Assembly: GCA_963806685.1 (NCBI GenBank) | Contig: CAWDZB010000012.1 | Span: 1 to 64,000, forward strand | Length of the DNA: 64,000 nucleotides | From: DDH964 sp963806685 | GTDB taxonomy: Bacteria > Desulfobacterota > Desulfuromonadia > Desulfuromonadales > DDH964 | Direction: 5' to 3' | Part shown: positions 58,312 to 64,000 of the stretch, in pieces | Layout of the letters: every line of letters starts with the position of its first letter | How positions within the stretch are numbered: position 1 is the stretch's first letter | Position numbers and translations under genes: made by a program | The notes under the pieces: model-generated | Told to the model about the DNA's origin: nothing | Database searches by the model: none | Seen by the model: only the letters and a program-made list of their open reading frames with translations

Positions 58312-59316
58312 TCAATGCTTGCCGGGTCCCGGAGAGGCCTGCGCCTTGCCCCCGGCCGGTTCTTCATACTTTTGCCAGGAATCGTCGGGATTGTAGCTGG
58401 TCATCGCCGCCGCGATCGTGGCGGTATTTTCGCCCAGGTCCTTTTCGTAGATCACCCCTTCCTGGTTGACGATGAAGGTCATGATCCCCGATGCTCCGTA
58501 CCTGGCGGGATAGGCGACCAAGGCGAAGCCGAGGATCATCCTGCCGTCGGCCACATAGTCGAAGGCGCCCCCCTCGGCGTGGGGACCCTGCGCCTTGAGA
58601 ATCTTGAAATAGTAGCCATGGAAGGGTTCGGGAGAGTCCCCGTCCAGGGTTCCCGCATACCCCTCCTCGCTGGCCGCTGCGATCAGCGGGCCGAAGGGAC
58701 TTTCTGTCTCCCCTTTCGCGGTTTCCCAGTAGAGCCCGTCCTGTTTCCCCGGGCTGCTGGCGAACTTCTGGGCGAACTCCGAGGTGCCACCCTGCCGCTT
58801 CAGGCAGGCATAAACGCGCTGGGCCTCGGTGTAGGCATTCATCACCTCGATGGTATGCAGCTCGTTGCGGCCGATCCGCCGGTCGAGAATCTCCTCCCGG
58901 CCCGCAGCGGTGTCGAAACGCCAGACCTCTCCCCGGCGGATGATGGGGATCGGGAAGGGGAAATCCTTGTCGCCGATAATCAGCACGGTGCGCCCGTCCT
59001 GCTCCTGCTCAAGGCGATTTTTCTTCTCGTAGGCCTTGAGAAACCGTGCCCGCCCCTTCTGGTCGGCCACCTTGTCGCCGGAAGAGATAAGCTCCTCCGA
59101 GCCGGGTCCGAGGATGGCCAGCAGCCCGGTCTCGTCGTTCTTCCCGACGGCGGCGGCCAGGGCGGCCACCGCCTGCTGCGGGGAGGAAAACTGCTGCTGC
59201 TCCGCGGACTCTGCAGCCCGCGCCGGAGAAGCGGCCAGGAAACTCATGGCGATAACCCCGGCTATCACCGCGGCAAGCCAGGGCAACGTTTGGTGCTGGT
59301 ATCTTTTCGGCGCCAT
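58312..59316 (-). CDS. DUF2950 family exported protein
   Basis: The 334-residue protein has a signal peptide (LPWLAAVIAGVIAMSFLAAS, cleaved near ARA-AE). DUF2950 features are FSSPQQAVAALAAAVG, ILGPGSEELISSGD, EVWRFDTAAGREEILDRRIGRNE, FHGYYFKILKAQG, and GIMTFIVNQEGVIYEKDLG. It is commonly next to DUF3300 genes, as here. The function is unknown. ATG 59316 has AAAGGA 8 bases upstream; ATG 59325 is too close to it. Confidence 0.85.
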   Translation of the reverse strand: MAPKRYQHQTLPWLAAVIAGVIAMSFLAASPARAAESAEQQQFSSPQQAVAALAAAVGKNDETGLLAILGPGSEELISSGDKVADQKGRARFLKAYEKKNRLEQEQDGRTVLIIGDKDFPFPIPIIRRGEVWRFDTAAGREEILDRRIGRNELHTIEVMNAYTEAQRVYACLKRQGGTSEFAQKFASSPGKQDGLYWETAKGETESPFGPLIAAASEEGYAGTLDGDSPEPFHGYYFKILKAQGPHAEGGAFDYVADGRMILGFALVAYPARYGASGIMTFIVNQEGVIYEKDLGENTATIAAAMTSYNPDDSWQKYEEPAGGKAQASPGPGKH

Positions 59317-59365
59317 CGTCTGCATCCTTTAGGGTTGGAGTGGAATCATCGGCTTGCTCTCCGGT

Positions 59366-60865
59366 TCAGCGCCGGTTGCCGCCCGAACCGCCCCAGCTGC
59401 GGGATCCCCCCCCGCCCTGCCGGCTGGTCCGGCCCCGCTCGCTGGACTGGCGCTCCATCCTGCCATTGTCGATGCGATTGAAGACATTGTCATGAACCTG
59501 CTGCTGGCCGGCCCACTGCGGCTGTTGACGGGGACGGGTGACGTTTACCCGCTGCTCCCTTTTCTGTTCGCTCCGCTGCTGTGGCCGGCGGGCACGGTTG
59601 GCCCCTTCACGCTGTTGCCGCGCCTGTTCGGCACGCCGCTGCTGCAACTCCTGCTGGACCCGTTGCTGCTGCTGGCGCCCCGATTGCAACTGGCGTTCCC
59701 GTTCGACGCGCTGTTGTTGCTGCCGTCGCTGTTCGAACTGTTGCTGCTGCTGCCGTCCTTGTTCTTCTCTTCGTTGGTGCCGGGCACGGTCAGCCGCCTG
59801 GTCGCGCTGAGGCCGGTTGCGCTCGACGGTCTTGGGCGGCCGGACATTGCGGTTGGTGACAGTTGAACGTTCCCCGGTCCGCTTCCGGTCGGCCCTGGTC
59901 CGATCCCCGGGGCGGAAGTCCCGTTCCCGAACGGTAATGCCCCGGTCGGGAAAACCGCGGACGTCACGGCGGAAATCGGCGGCGCGGGAGGGGGCCTGGC
60001 CGAATCTCCTGGCCGTGGCCCGGTCGCGGTAGGCAACCCCCCGCCGGTGGCGGGGGACATGGTGCCACTGTCCGGGCCGGGTCAGCCAGCGGTCATGCCT
60101 AACGTACCTTGGCCGGGCGTGGACATTGATGAAAACGTTGTGGCGGGGCCAGTCGAAATAGCTCCAGGTGCCGTAGTTGAAGCCGAAATAGAAGGCGGGC
60201 CAGTAGAAGAGGCCGACCCCGAGGGAGACCTCCGGCGGTCCCCAGTAATAGGGCGGATAGCCCGGATACCACCACGGCCCGTAGATATAGAGGGGATCGT
60301 AGTAGGGGACGTAGACGACCTGGGGATTGGCCGGCTCGATGACAATCGTCTGATTTTCGACGATCACCTTCTGCCGGGCGTTGCTGGCGAGGTTGCCCTG
60401 GGCATTGGCCTTGGACCGCAGCTCCTGGATCACGTCCATGACCTCGCCCTCCTGGGCGAGAAAGGCGTTACCGAGGTCGGTAGTCTGGCCGATCTTCTCG
60501 CTCATCAGGCCCAGGATCGACGGGAAATGACAGACCGCCTTGACGCTCGGGTCCCAGTCCTCCTGCAGCAGCGCCGAATCCAGGGCATCCCCCGTCAGGT
60601 TCGGATTACTTCTCACCCAGCGGTCGGCCTCGATCACTTCCAGCGGATAGGTCGAAGCCATCAGGATCTGGGAGAGGAGGGCGTCGGGATAGAGGGCGAT
60701 GGGCGCCAGCATCTGGGCAAGTTCTTCCCGGCTGTAGGTTTCCGGCGCCGCCGGGTAGCCGTTGTCCTGAGCTTGTGCCGGCTGCGCCGACAGGGCCAGG
60801 CAGGCGACCAGCAGGGGAAGGAGGAGAATGCCGAGGATTCGCTGAAGCAGTGTTGGTTTTTTCAT
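59366..60865 (-). CDS. DUF3300 family exported protein
   Basis: The 499-residue protein has a signal peptide (ILLLPLLVACLALSAQPAQA), then the DUF3300 core: LAPIALYPDALLSQILMAST, YPLEVIEADRWVRSN, WDPSVKAVCHFPSILGLMSE, and VVYVPYYDPLYIYGPWWYPG with aromatic-rich strands. The C-terminal 200 residues are Arg/Gln-rich and low in complexity. ATG 60865 follows GGAGGTCGTC. It sits 49 bases upstream of the DUF2950 gene on the same strand; the two form an operon. Confidence 0.85.
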   Translation of the reverse strand: MKKPTLLQRILGILLLPLLVACLALSAQPAQAQDNGYPAAPETYSREELAQMLAPIALYPDALLSQILMASTYPLEVIEADRWVRSNPNLTGDALDSALLQEDWDPSVKAVCHFPSILGLMSEKIGQTTDLGNAFLAQEGEVMDVIQELRSKANAQGNLASNARQKVIVENQTIVIEPANPQVVYVPYYDPLYIYGPWWYPGYPPYYWGPPEVSLGVGLFYWPAFYFGFNYGTWSYFDWPRHNVFINVHARPRYVRHDRWLTRPGQWHHVPRHRRGVAYRDRATARRFGQAPSRAADFRRDVRGFPDRGITVRERDFRPGDRTRADRKRTGERSTVTNRNVRPPKTVERNRPQRDQAADRARHQRREEQGRQQQQQFEQRRQQQQRVERERQLQSGRQQQQRVQQELQQRRAEQARQQREGANRARRPQQRSEQKREQRVNVTRPRQQPQWAGQQQVHDNVFNRIDNGRMERQSSERGRTSRQGGGGSRSWGGSGGNRR

Positions 60866-61227
60866 GACGACCTCCTGGGGGCCGGAACGGCATGGCATGG
60901 TTTCGTTCCGGCCGACGGTGGTGGCGCAAATGCCGCCGGGTTGTTTCCCGTGTTGATTTAAAAATAGCACCGAATTCAAGGATAAATGTGTAAGAAATAA
61001 GGAAAATCAATTAAGGAAAAATTTTCCCGCAATTCGGAACCAGGGAGGCGCCGCAGGGGACGCCGAGTGGCCTGGGTTCCAGGCACTTCTGCCGACGAAG
61101 AACCGACTTCGGAATCGGGCGACTCTCTGGTATTCTTCAGCCATTGAACCTTGGCTTGGCCGGTGGGGGTTGGCGAAGGGACCGGCAGGCAAAGGCATCT
61201 TTGCTGGACGAAATGAGGGTGTTGCGC
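60866..61227. other. Divergent promoter region between DUF3300 and sthA
   Basis: 362 bases without a gene. The middle (60955-61025) is AT-rich (ATTTAAAAATAGC, TAAGGAAAATCAATTAAGG), the most likely place for promoters of both flanking genes. No clear operator was identified. Confidence 0.5.
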
Positions 61228-62631
61228 ATGGAAATCCTGAAAAACCATTACGAGGTCATGGTCATCGGCAGCGGTCCGGGGGGCGAAGGGGCCGCGATCG
61301 CCCTGGCCAAGGCCGGCAAATCGGTCGCCGTCGTGGAGCGCTACCCCCTGGTCGGCGGCGGCTGCACCCACTGGGGAACGATTCCCAGCAAGACCCTCAT
61401 TCACGTGACCCGGCAGTACGCCGAGCAGAAAAAGAGCCACCTTTTCGACCGGGTGCACCATCCGGTTAAAGTGACCGCGGAGGACCTGCTGGCGGCCGTG
61501 GGACAAGTCGTCGACCTGCAGGTCCGCGACCGCGAGGGGTTCTACGAGCGCAACAACGTCGAGGTGATCGAGGGGCAGGCCCGCTTCGTCGATCCGCATT
61601 GCCTCGAAATCGCCGACGAAACCGGGAACGCCCGCCGCTTCACTGCCGACCATTTCGTCATCGCCACCGGCTCCCATCCCTACCGGCCGGACGATGTCGA
61701 CTTCGACAACCCACACGTCGTCGACAGCGATACCATCCTGCAGATGCGCGAGCTCCCCGCCACTCTCACCGTCTACGGCGCGGGCGTGATCGGCTGCGAA
61801 TACGCCTCGGCATTCAGGAACCTCGGGGTGAAGGTCAACCTGGTCAACACCCGCGAGCGGCTGCTCGAATTTCTCGACGACGAGATCAGCAACGCCCTCA
61901 GCTACCACATGCGCGACGAGCAGGGGATCCTGATCCGCCAGAGCGAGGAATACGAGCGGGTCGAGGTGACCGAAAGCGGCGTGGTGCTGCACCTGGAGAC
62001 CGGCAAGATCATCAAGTCGGACATGCTGCTGTGGGCCAACGGCCGCACCGGCAATGCGGCCGGGCTCAGCCTCGAGACGCTGGGCCTCACGGCCGACCAC
62101 CGCGGCCACCTCGCCGTGAACGAAGCCTACCAGACCGCCCTTCCCCACATCTACGCCGTCGGGGACATCGTCGGCTTTCCCAACCTGGCGAGCGCCGCCT
62201 ACGACCAGGGGCGCTGCGCCGGGGCGCACATCGCCACCGGGCGCTGCGACGAGCGCCGGGTCAAGGACATCCCGACCGGGATCTTCACCACCCCGGAAAT
62301 CAGCTGCGTGGGGAAGACCGAGCGGGAGCTGACCGCGGAGCGGGTTCCCTACGAGGTCGGGCGCTCCTTCTTCCGCCACCTGGCCCGCGGCCAGATCACC
62401 GGCCACACCGCCGGCATGCTCAAGCTGCTCTTCCACCGCGAGACCCTGGAGATCCTCGGCATCCACTGCTTCGGCCACAGCGCCGCAGAGATCCTCCATA
62501 TCGGCCAGGCGATCATGGCCCAGCCGGCCCCCGGCAACACCGTCAAGTACTTTATCAATACCACCTTCAACTACCCGACCATGGCCGAGGCCTACCGGGT
62601 GGCGGCGCTGAACGGCTACAACCGGCTGTGA
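61228..62631 (+). CDS. sthA: Soluble pyridine nucleotide transhydrogenase
   Basis: The 467-residue flavoprotein of the dihydrolipoamide dehydrogenase fold interconverts NADPH and NAD+ with NADP+ and NADH. Seen are the FAD site VMVIGSGPGGEGAAIALAK, GGGCTHWGTIPSKTLIH (only one Cys of the usual redox pair, as in SthA), the NAD site TVYGAGVIGCEYAS, the second FAD site PHIYAVGDIVGFPNLAS and the dimer interface HCFGHSAAEILHIGQ. ATG 61228 is preferred; 61213 is an alternative. Confidence 0.9.
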   Translation: MEILKNHYEVMVIGSGPGGEGAAIALAKAGKSVAVVERYPLVGGGCTHWGTIPSKTLIHVTRQYAEQKKSHLFDRVHHPVKVTAEDLLAAVGQVVDLQVRDREGFYERNNVEVIEGQARFVDPHCLEIADETGNARRFTADHFVIATGSHPYRPDDVDFDNPHVVDSDTILQMRELPATLTVYGAGVIGCEYASAFRNLGVKVNLVNTRERLLEFLDDEISNALSYHMRDEQGILIRQSEEYERVEVTESGVVLHLETGKIIKSDMLLWANGRTGNAAGLSLETLGLTADHRGHLAVNEAYQTALPHIYAVGDIVGFPNLASAAYDQGRCAGAHIATGRCDERRVKDIPTGIFTTPEISCVGKTERELTAERVPYEVGRSFFRHLARGQITGHTAGMLKLLFHRETLEILGIHCFGHSAAEILHIGQAIMAQPAPGNTVKYFINTTFNYPTMAEAYRVAALNGYNRL

Positions 62632-62721
62632 GGCGCACCCGGAAGGCGGAGGGCGGCCAAAGGATCCTGGCGGCCAGGACCAGTAGCACGCTCTCCCGGA
62701 AAAGGAGATGGAGATGCCGTC

Positions 62722-64000
62722 ATGAACCATGAGCTGTTATTCAGCCTGACCTGCAACGCCGCCCTGCTCCTGTCGCTCGGGCTGATTTTCGACATTTTCT
62801 ACCACCGGCAAGGCACCCCCAGCCGCCTGGCCCAGTTCGCCTTCGGTCTCGCCATCGGCCTGGTGGCGATCGTCCTGATGGCGACCCCGGCCCGCTGGCT
62901 CTCGGGGGTTATCTTCGACACCCGCACCATCCTGATCGGGGTGACGGGGCTCTTCTTCGGCCCCCTGCCGACCCTCGCCGCCATGGCGGTCGCGGCCGCC
63001 TACCGAATCAGTCTCGGCGGCGGCGGGGCCGCCATGGGAGTCGCCACCATCCTCGCGGCCGGCCTGATCGGCCTGGCCTGGCGCCACTACCGCTGGCGCG
63101 AATCCCGGGAGTTCTCCTTCGCCGAACTTTTCCTGTTCGGCCTGGTGGTGCACGGCGTCATGATCCTCTGCATAGTCCTGCTGCCACCGGAGGTCCAGCA
63201 ACGGACCTTTCGTGCCCTGGTTCTGCCCGCCCTGCTCATCTTCCCCGTCGGGACCGCCCTTTTGGGGAACCTGTTGACCAGCCGGCAGCGCCGCCACCGG
63301 TTCGAATCCGAGCTGGTGGCCAGCGAGGAGCTGCACCGTTCCATACTGCAGACGACGATGGACGGCATCTGGCGGAACGACCCGCAGGGGCGGCTGATCG
63401 AGGTCAACGATGCCTACTGCCGGATGAGCGGCTACAGCCGGGAGGAGCTGATGGCGATGACTGTCGCCGACCTCGAGGCCTGCGAGGGCCCGGAAGAAAT
63501 CGCCGCTCATATCGGGGAGCTCCGAGCCCAGGAGACCACTCGCTTCGAATCGCAGCACCGCCGCAAGGACGGCAGCATCTTCGACGTCGAGGTCAGTGCC
63601 CAGTACCTGGCCGTAGCGGGGGGGCAGTGCGTGGCCTTCCTGCGGGACATTACCGAACGCAAACAGGCCGCGCAGGCTCTGCAGGTAAGCCGCCAGCAGT
63701 ATATCGACCTGGTGGAAAGAACCCCGGATCTCATCGCCCGGGTCGATACCGCCGGACGCCTGGTTTTCGCGAACCATGCCGCGGAACGAATCTACGGGCT
63801 TGCCCCGCAGAAATGCATCGGCCGCCTCGTCTTCGATTTCATCCATCCCGGGGACCGGGCTGCGACCGTGGCCGCTTTCGAGAACTGGCTGGTCAGCGGG
63901 AAGACGGTCTTCTTCCATGAAAACCGCCAGGTCGGCATCGATGGCCGGGAACATTACATGGCTTGGTCGATCCGCGCCGAGCGCGACGGAAACGGCAAGA
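62722..64000 (+). CDS. 5TM-LytS-like, multi-PAS sensor kinase (partial, runs off the window)
   Basis: The open frame from ATG 62722 continues to the window end (426 codons). The N-terminal half (about 1-190) is a 5TMR-LYT-like membrane sensor: FDTRTILIGVTGLFFGPLPT, then AMAVAAAYRISLGGGGAAMG and WRHYRW. A PAS domain (about 205-315, DGIWRNDPQGRLIEVNDAYC, ending FLRDITERKQAAQAL) and a second PAS domain (from about 325, DLIARVDTAGRLVFANHAA) follow. A kinase or GGDEF output domain is expected beyond the edge. Confidence 0.85.
   Translation, partial: MNHELLFSLTCNAALLLSLGLIFDIFYHRQGTPSRLAQFAFGLAIGLVAIVLMATPARWLSGVIFDTRTILIGVTGLFFGPLPTLAAMAVAAAYRISLGGGGAAMGVATILAAGLIGLAWRHYRWRESREFSFAELFLFGLVVHGVMILCIVLLPPEVQQRTFRALVLPALLIFPVGTALLGNLLTSRQRRHRFESELVASEELHRSILQTTMDGIWRNDPQGRLIEVNDAYCRMSGYSREELMAMTVADLEACEGPEEIAAHIGELRAQETTRFESQHRRKDGSIFDVEVSAQYLAVAGGQCVAFLRDITERKQAAQALQVSRQQYIDLVERTPDLIARVDTAGRLVFANHAAERIYGLAPQKCIGRLVFDFIHPGDRAATVAAFENWLVSGKTVFFHENRQVGIDGREHYMAWSIRAERDGNGK

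Overview
The window looks like chromosomal DNA from a GC-rich member of the Desulfuromonadales/Geobacter group. The evidence is the gene order proB-proA-nadD-rsfS-rlmH-(DksA-like)-(LapA/LapB-like)-gpmI, the many sensor kinases and lipoproteins, and short word-based inverted repeats between genes. This is inferred from gene content and order; no search was run. Both flanks are GC-rich, intact and compactly arranged. An island of about 26.6 kb lies between them, inserted at a tRNA-Pro(CGG) gene.

Left core (1-19,842). It carries proline synthesis (proB end, proA), NAD synthesis (nadD), ribosome silencing and 23S rRNA methylation (rsfS, rlmH), a DksA-type zinc-finger protein, a LapA-LapB-like fusion, phosphoglycerate mutase (gpmI), a ComF-type phosphoribosyltransferase, a PAS histidine kinase, a glycosyltransferase, an endonuclease III-like glycosylase, a GapN-like aldehyde dehydrogenase, NhaA, ileS-lspA, a small entericidin-like lipoprotein, a radical SAM protein and a voltage-gated-type K+ channel.

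Island (20,002-46,600). The 3' 47 bp of tRNA-Pro recur exactly at 30,953-30,999 and with one mismatch at 46,554-46,600, so at least two integration units appear to be stacked. Unit A (to 30,999) has a tyrosine integrase with three frame changes, several small decayed genes, and a VapE-like replication ATPase with an iteron-like, AT-rich candidate origin beside it. It also has a row of AT-rich, same-strand single genes: three lipoproteins, a hypothetical pair and a uracil-DNA-glycosylase-fold protein. These are separated by repeats that are visibly remodelled copies of the tRNA-Pro locus. Unit B (31,000-46,600) is a minus-strand defence cluster: an AAA ATPase whose S8 protease partner is cut to 65 residues, then hsdM-hsdS-FRG-hsdR with overlapping start and stop codons, a PLD/SNF2-type helicase and a small downstream gene. 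At its right end are a truncated second integrase (177 residues shared with the first, one difference) and an outer-membrane beta-barrel gene. More than 20 apparent single-base frame changes lie inside the island; I saw none in the core genes I translated.

Right core (46,601-64,000). It holds a small membrane protein with a SemiSWEET sugar transporter, a beta-CASP metallo-beta-lactamase RNase, a YdbH-like AsmA-type protein with a DUF1318/YdbL lipoprotein, a transglutaminase-like protein, an outer-membrane protein, and a Gly/Met-rich secreted protein. Across a long palindrome from the last of these is an ECF sigma/anti-sigma operon ending in a DUF3106 protein. Then follow DUF2950 and DUF3300 proteins, soluble transhydrogenase SthA, and the start of a 5TM-PAS sensor kinase that runs off the window.
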